Positions 1 through 6,888 of a stretch of DNA of 8,722 nucleotides are shown here, piece by piece. The notes below the pieces were generated by a model. That model did not search any database. It worked only from the letters and a program-made list of their open reading frames with translations, and had not been told where the DNA came from. Position 1 is the stretch's first letter. The number at the start of each line of letters is the position of its first letter. Both the position numbers and the translations under genes were made by a program. The stretch comes from JABWBR01 sp036741235 (GTDB lineage Bacteria > Bacteroidota > Bacteroidia > Chitinophagales > Saprospiraceae), in contig DAINSQ010000195.1 in assembly GCA_036741235.1 (NCBI GenBank), forward strand, positions 1-8,722, in the 5' to 3' direction.

Positions 1-1057
1 CTATCCGGCTGGTATTATTGAGCGGCCCGTCGTTGAAACGTCGCGTCCAATCCACGGTGGCGGAGGCGCCGTTGTCGGTAATTCGAGTAATAACAGGGGT
101 TTCTCTGTTATCGATGACCTGAATGCCAAGTATGAATATACGGTTGTTGTTATCTCTTTCAACGGCCAAAAGATCAATCTGGTTAGGAAAACGCATGCCC
201 CAACGTACATTGCCTTGCGCATCGTAGCGAGCGATACCTGCGGATGGCTCTTTCAATCTTCCAGCAAGTATCATTTCACCGTTTGGCAAAGGCATACCAT
301 CAATAATAGAAGCAAAAAATGATGCTTGTTCGCCCCCATTTATTACTGTCCAATTTGTATTTATTTCTACAAAATATCCATTGGGATCGCCGGCATTGCC
401 ACTTCCAACCATCAACAAATTGCCGTTGCCCAGTAGTAAAAGTTTTCGGGCATATTCGTCATCAAAGCTGCTACTGTGTATGTATCCTCGTTTCCAGTTG
501 ACTATTCCCATATTGTCGACATTATAAACCATAACTTTGTCCGAAGTATTAAAAGTAGTATTGTCGTAGTTTTCATAGCCGAGGATATAGTAATTTGAGA
601 TTCCTGAACCCGGATTGGGGTGCCGCACAATAGAATTAAAAGACTCCCGGCCATCGTTGTTGACGGTACGGCAGAAAATGAGGTTGCCGTTAAGATCAAC
701 TTTGGCAATCAAGGAGCGGTTGTCTGTGAAAAGTCCACCTCCTAGTGGAACAATGGGCGTGCGGCCCACTAACAGAATAGCGTTGTCTTCGGTAGCCTCA
801 AAATCGGTGATTACACTTGACAAATCGAGCTCAATGCTCCAAACCCGGTTGCCCTGACTGTCAAACCGGCTAAAAGTGGCTCTTGTGTTTGTTGAAGCAG
901 CCGAGTCGCTATTAGTAGCCGCCAGGTAAATGTCACCGTTAATCCATTTTACTTTGGTGGGCTGGTTGCTCTGGGAGTCGCCGAATAGGCATTGTCCGAA
1001 TAGGTTCAAGCTAAAAAGCAATAGTGCAAAAAAAGCGGTCAATTTGGCTTTTTTCAT
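1..1057 (-). CDS. Secreted repeat (beta-propeller-like) protein, 3'-truncated by window edge
   Basis: Reading leftward from the ATG at 1057-1055, the frame stays open to position 1, giving 352 residues with no stop, so the C-terminus lies outside the window. Residues 1-22 form a Sec signal peptide (MKKAK, hydrophobic core, then NLFGQ), with likely cleavage before Gln22. C23 is not in a lipobox because Q precedes it. The mature part has about six degenerate repeats (near 42-75, 92-131, 156-189, 213-239, 260-289, 306-340). Each has a strand such as 'ILLVG' or 'MILAG' followed by 'RYDAQGNVRWGMRF'-type segments (D/N-x-x-G-N-x-x-W). This pattern suits a secreted beta-propeller of the delta-60/SBBP/PQQ-like kind, but I cannot assign the family exactly. 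Many such Bacteroidota proteins end in a type IX secretion sorting domain; whether this one does cannot be seen. It is divergent from the sensor kinase and shares its upstream region. Function unknown; possibly adhesive or surface-exposed. Confidence 0.85.
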   Translation of the reverse strand, partial: MKKAKLTAFFALLLFSLNLFGQCLFGDSQSNQPTKVKWINGDIYLAATNSDSAASTNTRATFSRFDSQGNRVWSIELDLSSVITDFEATEDNAILLVGRTPIVPLGGGLFTDNRSLIAKVDLNGNLIFCRTVNNDGRESFNSIVRHPNPGSGISNYYILGYENYDNTTFNTSDKVMVYNVDNMGIVNWKRGYIHSSSFDDEYARKLLLLGNGNLLMVGSGNAGDPNGYFVEINTNWTVINGGEQASFFASIIDGMPLPNGEMILAGRLKEPSAGIARYDAQGNVRWGMRFPNQIDLLAVERDNNNRIFILGIQVIDNRETPVITRITDNGASATVDWTRRFNDGPLNNTSRI

Positions 1058-1063
1058 AACCCG

Positions 1064-1099
1064 TAGGATTTAATTTTATTTTAAATCAAATAAATCCTA
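1064..1099. repeat. 9-bp perfect inverted repeat in leader of secreted-protein gene
   Basis: TAGGATTTA at 1064-1072 is repeated in inverted form as TAAATCCTA at 1091-1099, with an 18-bp AT-rich spacer. The near arm lies 6 bases upstream of the leftward start codon (1057). It may be an operator for a dimeric repressor, or an RNA stem in the leader that limits ribosome access. A further TAGG at 1106-1109 can pair with the CCTA of the distal arm as an alternative small stem. The arms are exact; function is inferred. Confidence 0.5.
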
Positions 1100-1137
1100 A
1101 TATAATAGGTAACAATACCCCCCTGTCGATTTATCTG

Positions 1138-1167
1138 ATATTCGGCAGCCTGTTGCGAATATTCGGC
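1138..1167 (+). promoter_or_regulatory. Candidate LytTR operator: two 9-bp direct repeats, 21-bp period
   Basis: ATATTCGGC occurs at 1138-1146 and again at 1159-1167, with a 12-bp gap, so the copies lie on the same DNA face two helical turns apart. LytTR-domain regulators (AgrA, ComE and relatives) characteristically bind pairs of about 9-bp direct repeats separated by 12-13 bp. The site lies 66 bp upstream of the kinase start and 80 bp upstream of the divergent gene's start. The operon it precedes encodes a LytTR regulator. The sequence does not closely match the published AgrA-type consensus, so assignment rests on geometry and context. Confidence 0.45.
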
Positions 1168-1213
1168 TACATTTTTCTTCAATCCGGCCTAACTCCACTA
1201 GCAATAAATTGAT

Positions 1214-1221
1214 TAGATTTA
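1214..1221 (+). promoter_or_regulatory. Possible -7 element of the kinase operon promoter
   Basis: TAGATTTA matches seven of eight positions of the Bacteroidota -7 consensus TAnnTTTG and lies 12 bp before the kinase ATG. That would give a very short leader. No convincing -33 TTTG partner is present at the usual distance, so this may instead be an activator-dependent promoter or chance. If real, the direct repeats at 1138-1167 would lie about 60-90 bp upstream of transcription start, a plausible activator position. Confidence 0.2.
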
Positions 1222-1233
1222 CTCCAATATGTT

Positions 1234-4203
1234 ATGAAGAAGCCCTGGTATTTTACATTTCTACTATTCCCCACCGTATTGTGCGCCCAATATCCGCTCA
1301 GTATAACACCCGTATTGCACAACTTCAGTGTAGATCAGGGTCTGCCCAACAATTGGATTTACGACATCGTTCAGGATAAAAAAGGTTTTATCTGGATTGC
1401 CACCAACAGTGGTGTTTGCCGTTTCAATGGCTATGAATTTGAGCAGTTTTCCGATACGCTCAACTGCAATTATACGCCTGTATTAGGCCGCTGTATGGCC
1501 GAAGACGATATTGGTCGTATGTGGTTTGTCGATTTTCGACACAGGCTGTTTTACGTGGAAAATAACCGTATTATACCCTCGAAATACAATCAGCGACTGG
1601 AGGGTTTACGCCCTGAGACACATTACTATCAAGGTTTGATAATAAAAGGTCGGGGAGAAGAGATCTGGATGGGAGGATTAGGCAAAGCGCTACTTCACCT
1701 GGTTGAGCAGAAAGATACTATATACAGTAATAGGCCGGATCATGCGCTAATCAATATTATTGAAAATAATTATGGATGGTCGCATTTTGTAGGGGTTGAT
1801 CAAATTATAAAAGATGTGTATAACAGAAAGATAGACCTGATATCTTTCAACGGACATCCGCTGAATGTCGCTCAACTCCCGATAAATACCGGAAACTTTA
1901 GCCTTTTCTCCGTTAATCGCCTGGATAATGGCTTCTATATTCTTACGGTGGGTACAGATTTGTATGGTATCAAAAACGGTAAGCTTGTTTGGAATAAGCT
2001 AAATGCTTTCAAAAAAGCAGTTATATGGGTTACCATGGACGCAGAAGGCAGGGTATTTACCGGACATCATTACGGCGGCGGTCTTGCCATCTATCACTCG
2101 CTGGACGACCTCCGTGCCGGTCGCTCATCGTTGAGTTTGTTACCCGGCTTGACCGTTTCCTGTATTATGCAGGATCGCGAAGGCGGCTATTGGATAGGCA
2201 CTCAGGAAAGAGGCGTTTTTTATTGCCCTTCTTTCGACAACGGCTTACTGACAGGTATTCCCGGCATGGATCAAGCGGTTGTAAAAGGAGTGACATGGGA
2301 TGCAAAATCGACCCTCTATGCCGGCTATTTCAACGGCAAAGTGTATGCCATTAACTTGAATAATTGGTCTGCCCGGGATATCTCCTGGCCGAAGACCAAT
2401 TTGATACACCGTTTGTCTTACGACATAAGATCGCATACTTTGGTGCTTGCAGGTAATGACAACAATTTATATCGTGCGGGGCAGTGGATTGCAGGCCATA
2501 TTTTTTTTCCGCTACTAAAGCAGTATTCGCCATGGAAAGGTAGAAAAGTAATTCCCGCTCGCCAACCAGGTAGATGGCTGTCGGCTTCAAGTTTGGGGCT
2601 CTTTTATGTCAATATAGAAAACAGACAGCTCGAGAAAAGTACTGTTGATTACCCGAAAAAGGCCAATTCCCATTTGTTTTATTCAATTTGTGAAGATCAA
2701 TCTGGTCGTATATGGGCGGCTGATCGACATGGATTGTCCGAATGGAGGGAGAAGGAGGTTAAGCGTATCGGCACAGCTTATCCCGCTTTACAGGAAAGTA
2801 TAAGCGATATTGCATTGTTACCTGATAATAGCCTTGTCCTCAGCCCTGTTGGTCATGGCGTCGTGTTTTGGAAGCCGGGTCGTGATCCATTGGAAATCAA
2901 CAGCAGGCAGGGCCTTTTGTCCGACGAGGTTACTGGTTTATACCTCGGCAAGTCTAATGCAATTTGGGCTTGTACGAATAGCGGCGTAAATAAGCTCATC
3001 TCCGATGGTCTGGGAGGATTTAGGATTGTAAGTTATTCCACCAGTCAGGGACTTCCCTCCAATAATATCAATGCGGTGTGCGAAACAGGAGATACGGTCT
3101 GGTTTGCCACCGGAAAGGGGTTGTTCCGGATGGTTAAGCAACTTGGTACTATTGTTATATTACCACCTTATATTACAACGGTACTCGTAGAAAACAAACC
3201 ATATATTCCGGAATATAAATTATCGCTGCCTCATGACAGTTCAACTATTAGTCTTGAGTTTGTTTCCCTTTTTTTTCGCAGCCGGGGTAAAATAGTATAC
3301 CAATATCGCTTACTTGAGTCATCCGGCGATACAATCTGGAGACAAAGTACGGAAAGACAGATCAACTATCCCAACCTATCGCCCGGCAAATACCGCTTTG
3401 AAGTGAGAGCCCGCATTGAAAACGGTCTGTGGAGCCCTGCCCGTTCGCTTCAAATTGACATTCGCCCCCCATGGTACGCTACCTGGTGGGCTCGCCTGAC
3501 AGGTCTTGCTATAATTGGTTTGTTGGCATTGGGTGTTTATCGGTACCGAGTCAATCAAATATTGTGGGAAAATAAGTTGCGCGAAGAGATACAGGAGCTC
3601 AAACAAGCCGCCTTGCAGGCTCAAATGAACCCGCATTTCATTTTTAATTGCCTTAATTCTATCCAACATTTTATCATTAAAAATGAAGTCGATGCTGCCG
3701 TATTGTATTTGGCTAAATTTGCTAGATTGGTACGCGAAGCGTTAAAAGCCTCTGTCGCCGGTAAAATTAGCCTTGCCGAGGAAATACATATGCTCGACAA
3801 TTACCTCGCACTTGAAAAACTACGCTTCAACAATACATTTGACTACTATATTTCGACAGATGACCGGCTTAATCTAACCGATACTTACCTGCCCCCCCTT
3901 ATTGTGCAGCCTTTTGTGGAAAATGCCGTTATACACGGTATGAAGAACAAGAACTCTGGCGGTCTTATCGAAGTACGATTTGTTATGCCCGAAAAAGGCA
4001 TGCTGCGAATAGAAGTTCAAGACAATGGGACGGGAAAGCCCACATTTGAGAAGCCAGGTTCTATGGGCACTAACATAACGCTACGTCGACTGGAATTGCT
4101 TGAACGACAGAAAAAAGTGGGTTATATCAAGGCTTGGTATGAACAACCAGCAGCAGCTTTGGGCACAATAGTGGTAGTTCAATTGCCCATTGTCGATGCC
4201 TGA
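1234..4203 (+). CDS. Reg_prop/Y_Y_Y sensor histidine kinase of the LytS type
   Basis: A 989-residue inner-membrane sensor. Residues 1-19 are a Sec signal peptide (ending VLCAQ). About 29-640 is a periplasmic two-component-regulator propeller region with Reg_prop motifs, clearest at 29-66 ('FSVDQGLPNNWIYDIVQD...GFIWIATNSGV'), 483-503, 556-590 and 603-632. A Y_Y_Y immunoglobulin-like domain covers about 660-743, followed by one membrane helix at 752-770. The cytoplasmic part is a PF06580 His_kinase: the phosphoacceptor is His801 in 'QMNPHFIFNCLNSI'. A HATPase_c domain follows, with N-box 'PFVENAVIHG' (Asn897), G1 'DNGTG' (930-934) and a 'GSMGTNITLRRL' G2 segment. All catalytic motifs look intact. 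It is predicted to autophosphorylate on ATP and pass phosphate to the LytTR regulator encoded 55 bp downstream. Unlike the hybrid HTCS proteins of Bacteroides that share this sensor type, it carries no fused receiver or AraC domain. The ligand is unknown. The start is supported by the signal peptide beginning at MKK. Confidence 0.93.
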   Translation: MKKPWYFTFLLFPTVLCAQYPLSITPVLHNFSVDQGLPNNWIYDIVQDKKGFIWIATNSGVCRFNGYEFEQFSDTLNCNYTPVLGRCMAEDDIGRMWFVDFRHRLFYVENNRIIPSKYNQRLEGLRPETHYYQGLIIKGRGEEIWMGGLGKALLHLVEQKDTIYSNRPDHALINIIENNYGWSHFVGVDQIIKDVYNRKIDLISFNGHPLNVAQLPINTGNFSLFSVNRLDNGFYILTVGTDLYGIKNGKLVWNKLNAFKKAVIWVTMDAEGRVFTGHHYGGGLAIYHSLDDLRAGRSSLSLLPGLTVSCIMQDREGGYWIGTQERGVFYCPSFDNGLLTGIPGMDQAVVKGVTWDAKSTLYAGYFNGKVYAINLNNWSARDISWPKTNLIHRLSYDIRSHTLVLAGNDNNLYRAGQWIAGHIFFPLLKQYSPWKGRKVIPARQPGRWLSASSLGLFYVNIENRQLEKSTVDYPKKANSHLFYSICEDQSGRIWAADRHGLSEWREKEVKRIGTAYPALQESISDIALLPDNSLVLSPVGHGVVFWKPGRDPLEINSRQGLLSDEVTGLYLGKSNAIWACTNSGVNKLISDGLGGFRIVSYSTSQGLPSNNINAVCETGDTVWFATGKGLFRMVKQLGTIVILPPYITTVLVENKPYIPEYKLSLPHDSSTISLEFVSLFFRSRGKIVYQYRLLESSGDTIWRQSTERQINYPNLSPGKYRFEVRARIENGLWSPARSLQIDIRPPWYATWWARLTGLAIIGLLALGVYRYRVNQILWENKLREEIQELKQAALQAQMNPHFIFNCLNSIQHFIIKNEVDAAVLYLAKFARLVREALKASVAGKISLAEEIHMLDNYLALEKLRFNNTFDYYISTDDRLNLTDTYLPPLIVQPFVENAVIHGMKNKNSGGLIEVRFVMPEKGMLRIEVQDNGTGKPTFEKPGSMGTNITLRRLELLERQKKVGYIKAWYEQPAAALGTIVVVQLPIVDA

Positions 4204-4258
4204 ATAATAATTGGAGCCTTTGTTATCGTTAATAAAACACCTTAGTCCCTCAACCCAT

Positions 4259-5002
4259 ATGACAAAAATGATCAGAACCTTTATTGTCGATGACGAATTC
4301 CACGCCCGCGAAGTTCTCAAATATTTGATTACCCGCTATTGCCCTAATCTGGATATTTGTGGTGAAGCCGATAGTACAGATAATGCAATAGCCGCTATTC
4401 AACAACTACGTCCCGATCTCGTTTTCTTGGATGTCGACCTGGGCGCCGGAAATGCCTTTGAATTACTCGATGCCTTCCCCAACCCCGGCTTCAAAGTGAT
4501 TTTCACTACAGCCCATGAAAATTTTGCCGTTAAGGCTTTCCAATATCGGGTATTATATTATTTGCTTAAACCTATCGATGCCCAAGAATTAGTCAAAATA
4601 ACCAACGAACTAAAGCCTCTTAACTCCGAAGCAAAAATGCTGGAATTGGTAAAAAAAATACCTGATGCGGGCGCTCAAGGCGTTTTATCATTACCTACAA
4701 CCCAAGGTGTTGTACTACTTCGTCTCGACGAAATCGCTTATATCCATGCGGAAGATCGGTATGTGTACGTATTTATTGATTCCGGTGAAAAGATTTTTAT
4801 TAGTCAATCCCTAAAAGCTATTGAATTACACCTCCCCCCTGATTCTTTTTTGAAGCCACACCAGTCTTATATCGTTCGCTTGGATGCCGTTCGCAAAATT
4901 CAAAAAACGTCCGATGGGCTCTACCTCGTACTCAAAAATAAAACCCTGGTACCGATTTCCAGGCGCAATAAAGATGCAGTATTGCGTATGTTTGGGTTGT
5001 AA
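4259..5002 (+). CDS. LytTR-family response regulator
   Basis: A 247-residue cytoplasmic transcription factor (numbered from the ATG at 4259), the expected partner of the kinase just upstream. The receiver domain spans about 4-116 with acidic pair Asp11-Asp12, phosphoacceptor Asp58 ('VFLDVDL'), Thr84 and Lys104 ('LLKPID'). A linker leads to a LytTR DNA-binding domain at about 143-242, with 'IAYIHAEDRYVYVF', the family's 'KPHQSYIVRLDAVRKI' segment and C-terminal 'VPISRRNKD'. LytTR domains bind direct repeats about two helical turns apart, and such a repeat lies upstream of the kinase. One oddity is Arg207, where the family usually has Asn (HxSYxVN). The ATG at 4259 is preferred; ATG 4268 (MIRTFIVDDE, 244 aa) is nearly as good. 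An upstream TTG at 4211 adds 16 residues unlike the family and is unlikely. The 55-bp gap to the kinase has no visible terminator, so the two are probably one operon. Confidence 0.92.
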   Translation: MTKMIRTFIVDDEFHAREVLKYLITRYCPNLDICGEADSTDNAIAAIQQLRPDLVFLDVDLGAGNAFELLDAFPNPGFKVIFTTAHENFAVKAFQYRVLYYLLKPIDAQELVKITNELKPLNSEAKMLELVKKIPDAGAQGVLSLPTTQGVVLLRLDEIAYIHAEDRYVYVFIDSGEKIFISQSLKAIELHLPPDSFLKPHQSYIVRLDAVRKIQKTSDGLYLVLKNKTLVPISRRNKDAVLRMFGL

Positions 5003-5015
5003 GGGTAGTAAAAAT

Positions 5016-5086
5016 ATCAGCACAACTTGTCCCGAATGAAATTCGGGATTAACCCATCAGCACATTAACTCATCAGCACATCAACA
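5016..5086. repeat. Hairpin plus 16-bp tandem repeats in the regulator-OmpA spacer
   Basis: TCCCGAAT (5030-5037) and ATTCGGGA (5041-5048) form an 8-bp perfect stem with a GAA loop, starting 28 bp after the regulator stop codon. It lacks a following T-tract on either strand, so it is not a classic intrinsic terminator, though it could stall or protect transcripts. Just downstream are two 16-bp near-identical units (5055-5070 and 5071-5086), each starting CATCAGCACAT. A third copy of ATCAGCACA lies at 5016-5024, before the hairpin. Such short repeats suggest a dispersed intergenic element, but other copies cannot be seen here. Confidence 0.6.
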
Positions 5087-5094
5087 AATTTTCC

Positions 5095-5102
5095 TATCTT
5101 TT
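5095..5102 (+). promoter_or_regulatory. Possible -7 promoter element for the OmpA-family gene
   Basis: TATCTTTT fits seven of eight positions of TAnnTTTG and lies 14 bp before the ATG at 5117. No clear -33 element is seen; the sequence upstream is the tandem repeat. Weak support from position and partial consensus only. Confidence 0.25.
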
Positions 5103-5116
5103 CCCGCAAAAAAGCT

Positions 5117-6103
5117 ATGCGTCTCTTACCCATCCTTGTGATATGCGCCTGCAGCGCTTTATTTCTGAGCAGCTGCGTTTCTTCGCGCAAGTTTGACGAA
5201 ATGGAAGCCTGGAAAAACCGCCTGCAACGCGATTACGACGAAAGCAGCAACCAGGCCAAATTGCTGGGCAGCGACAATACGCGCCTCAAAAAGTCGCTCG
5301 ACGAATCGGAGCGGGAGCGCAAAAACTGCCAGACCGACCTGGCATTGGCCAAAGAGCGCTACGAACAACTCGACGCTACCAATCGCGACCTGTTGATGCG
5401 CTACGACCGCATGCTGGCCCAAAATCGCGAATTGCTGGAGTCTTCTTCCGGCGAGATCAAAGAACTAACGGCCAAACTCAGCGCCAAGGAACAGGAATTG
5501 GAAGCCCGCGAACGCGCCCTCAAGCAGGCCGAAGCCGACGCCAAAGCCAAAGAAGATAAAGCCAGGGTGTTGGAAACGAGCCTTGGCGAACGCGAAAAAC
5601 GCGTGAAGGAACTCGAAGGCGCCCTCCAGGAAAAAGAAGCCAAGCTCAAGGATATTCGCGACAAAGTCAATCAGGCGCTGCGCGGCTTTTCCGCAGCGGA
5701 TCTGACCGTACGCGAACAGGACGGCAAGATCTACGTGTCGCTGAGCCAAAACCTCCTGTTTAAGTCGGGTAGCCGCACTATTAACGCCGAAGGCAAAAAT
5801 GCTATTGCCAGGTTGGCCCAGGTACTCAGTACGAACACAGATATCGCCGTGATGGTGGAGGGCCATACCGATACCGACGGCGAAGCCGACCTCAACTGGG
5901 ACCTGAGCGTGATGCGCGCTACTTCAGTGGTAAAAGAACTTACTACCGGCGGCGTCGACCCCAAACGCATTATCGCCTCAGGCAGGGGGGAGTTTTACCC
6001 GGTGGCTACCAATGAAACTGCCAACGGCAAAGCCCAGAACCGCCGCACGGAGATTATCCTGACGCCCAACTTGCAGGCACTTTTTGAGATTATCGGCAAT
6101 TGA
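5117..6103 (+). CDS. OmpA-family peptidoglycan-binding lipoprotein with long coiled coil
   Basis: A 328-residue lipoprotein. Residues 1-20 form a type II signal peptide with lipobox LSSC, so Cys20 would be lipidated. Residues about 26-188 are almost entirely charged heptad-like sequence (E/K/R/A/L-rich, for example 'AKEQELEARERALKQAEADAKAKED'), a long coiled coil. The OmpA_C-like domain covers about 200-316: 'LLFKSGSRTIN', 'VMVEGHTDTDG', 'LNWDLSVMRATSVVKEL', 'IIASGRGEFYPVATN' and 'AQNRRTEI'. Asp252 (of HTD) and Arg267 (of MRA), 15 residues apart, match the Asp/Arg pair that holds diaminopimelate of peptidoglycan in OmpA relatives. It probably tethers the outer membrane to the cell wall, with the coiled coil spanning the periplasm. 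The gene is visibly richer in G+C than the AT-rich stretches of the two-component genes before it. It is likely a separate transcript, since the spacer carries a hairpin and its own possible promoter. There is no N-terminal beta-barrel, unlike E. coli OmpA. Confidence 0.9.
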   Translation: MRLLPILVICACSALFLSSCVSSRKFDEMEAWKNRLQRDYDESSNQAKLLGSDNTRLKKSLDESERERKNCQTDLALAKERYEQLDATNRDLLMRYDRMLAQNRELLESSSGEIKELTAKLSAKEQELEARERALKQAEADAKAKEDKARVLETSLGEREKRVKELEGALQEKEAKLKDIRDKVNQALRGFSAADLTVREQDGKIYVSLSQNLLFKSGSRTINAEGKNAIARLAQVLSTNTDIAVMVEGHTDTDGEADLNWDLSVMRATSVVKELTTGGVDPKRIIASGRGEFYPVATNETANGKAQNRRTEIILTPNLQALFEIIGN

Positions 6104-6106
6104 TAC

Positions 6107-6802
6107 TTAGTTGAGATTAATGCCCAAAGCAAGGCCTACCCACGGAGTACGTTGGTAGAGCCAGTATTGCCTATTGTTGTCTAACAGGAAATCCCAGCCA
6201 ACGGTCAGGCCAAAGCCAAAGCTGTCTAAACCCGTAAACGCCCCCAGTCCGGCACTGAAAATAATGCCTTCGTAGTCTATATCGAGCTGGCCACCGGTTA
6301 CGACATAGTTGATCGACGTGGAGCCAATGCCTGCAAAGCCGCCAAAATCGAAACCCGTATTCCGAAAATGGCGCCGGTAAGCGCCAAGCGGAGTTTTGTC
6401 GTAGCGGATTCGGTACCAATCGGTGCGATACCCCAAATAAATGGCGCCATTGAGGTTGGTGTTTAATTGTGGGGGAATGTCGTGCCGGGCGGGGCGATAT
6501 TTGAGAGCGATAGTGATGAAGTCTAAGTCCAGTCCGCTTTTGATAACCTGAAAACCGGCAGGGGCTGTGCCGTAACTCGTTTCAGGGAAAGCATAAACGC
6601 GATATTGGGTGGTATCAACCGTTTTTCGGTCTGCTTTAACTGCAAATATCTGAATAGTGTCTTCATACATCAACAGATATACTTTCTCCCGGTTGCTCAT
6701 GGAATAATATCCTTCTCCGAATTCGTGCTGGAGGGATTCTTTGAGTGGGCTACAGCCAATAGTAAAAGCGGCAAGGATTAAGATATATGGGTTCGTTTTC
6801 AT
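6107..6802 (-). CDS. Uncharacterised lipoprotein with barrel-like C-terminal half
   Basis: The function of this gene is not recognised. The chosen ATG (6802-6800) gives 231 residues starting MKTNPYILILAAFTIGC, a type II signal peptide with Cys17 as the lipidation site. An in-frame ATG at 6811 adds MPA and is the alternative. The N-terminal half is mixed and polar. The C-terminal half, about 118-231, alternates aromatic and glycine-rich strands ('GAIYLGYRTDWYRIRY', 'FDFGGFAGIGS', 'IIFSAGLGAFTG', 'FGFGLTVGWDFLLD', 'WVGLALGINLN'), as expected of outer-membrane beta-strands. It resembles conserved hypothetical proteins I associate with Bacteroidota, recalled rather than checked. A lipid anchor together with barrel-like strands is unusual; the strands may form a small or partial barrel. 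It lies 86 bp downstream of the permease on the same strand. Its stop is 3 bp from the stop of the convergent OmpA-family gene. Confidence 0.8.
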   Translation of the reverse strand: MKTNPYILILAAFTIGCSPLKESLQHEFGEGYYSMSNREKVYLLMYEDTIQIFAVKADRKTVDTTQYRVYAFPETSYGTAPAGFQVIKSGLDLDFITIALKYRPARHDIPPQLNTNLNGAIYLGYRTDWYRIRYDKTPLGAYRRHFRNTGFDFGGFAGIGSTSINYVVTGGQLDIDYEGIIFSAGLGAFTGLDSFGFGLTVGWDFLLDNNRQYWLYQRTPWVGLALGINLN

Positions 6803-6888
6803 GGCCGGCATTTCTCATTATATGCCATAAGTTGCCATTTTACCCTTCAACTATCAATGATATGCGCTTAGCGTTTTACTGATTAATG
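6803..6888. other. Spacer between permease and lipoprotein genes
   Basis: This 86-bp AT-rich stretch lies between two leftward genes. It contains a TATAAT-like hexamer (minus strand, about 6817-6822), a short imperfect palindrome around TTATGGCATATAA and a tiny CGCT-T-AGCG stem at about 6866-6874. None is strong enough to call a promoter or terminator, so it is undecided whether the lipoprotein is cotranscribed with the permease. Confidence 0.3.

Larger units (their letters stand above)
1058..1233. promoter_or_regulatory. Divergent intergenic regulatory region
   Basis: This 176-bp AT-rich region separates two divergent start codons, so it must carry the promoters for the secreted protein (leftward) and the kinase operon (rightward). 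It contains a 9-bp perfect inverted repeat near the leftward gene and a pair of 9-bp direct repeats 21 bp apart in the middle, listed separately. No clear Shine-Dalgarno sequence precedes either ATG, as is common in Bacteroidota. No small ORF or RNA gene is apparent. Confidence 0.7.

Noticed and set aside
502..708. Open frames of 60-97 residues lying within the secreted-protein, kinase and permease genes, such as the one at 502-708 on the minus strand
   Set aside because: They overlap well-supported coding sequence in other frames, have no recognisable domain or start signal, and their composition is that of shadow translation.
2501..3276. Two T8 tracts in the kinase gene (2501-2508 and 3269-3276) as phase-variation sites
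   Set aside because: Both lie in Phe-rich coding sequence with the frame intact, and eight-base runs are not rare in a gene of this length and composition.
4211..4258. TTG-initiated 16-residue N-terminal extension of the LytTR regulator
   Set aside because: TTG is a poor start, the added residues resemble no receiver domain, and good ATG codons at 4259 and 4268 give the normal family length.
1234..5002. Hybrid two-component or polysaccharide-utilisation locus
   Set aside because: The kinase has no fused receiver or AraC domain, and no SusC/SusD pair or glycoside hydrolase lies in the window.
5678..5698. GCTGCG/CGCAGC hairpin inside the OmpA-family gene
   Set aside because: It sits within well-supported coding sequence at the coil-domain junction, with no T-tract, and is explained by Ala/Arg/Ser codons.
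6104..6106. Possible overlapping-transcript regulation between the convergent OmpA-family and lipoprotein genes
   Set aside because: The 3-bp gap means the 3' ends must overlap in RNA, but convergent genes this close are common in bacteria, and no dedicated terminator or antisense signal is visible.
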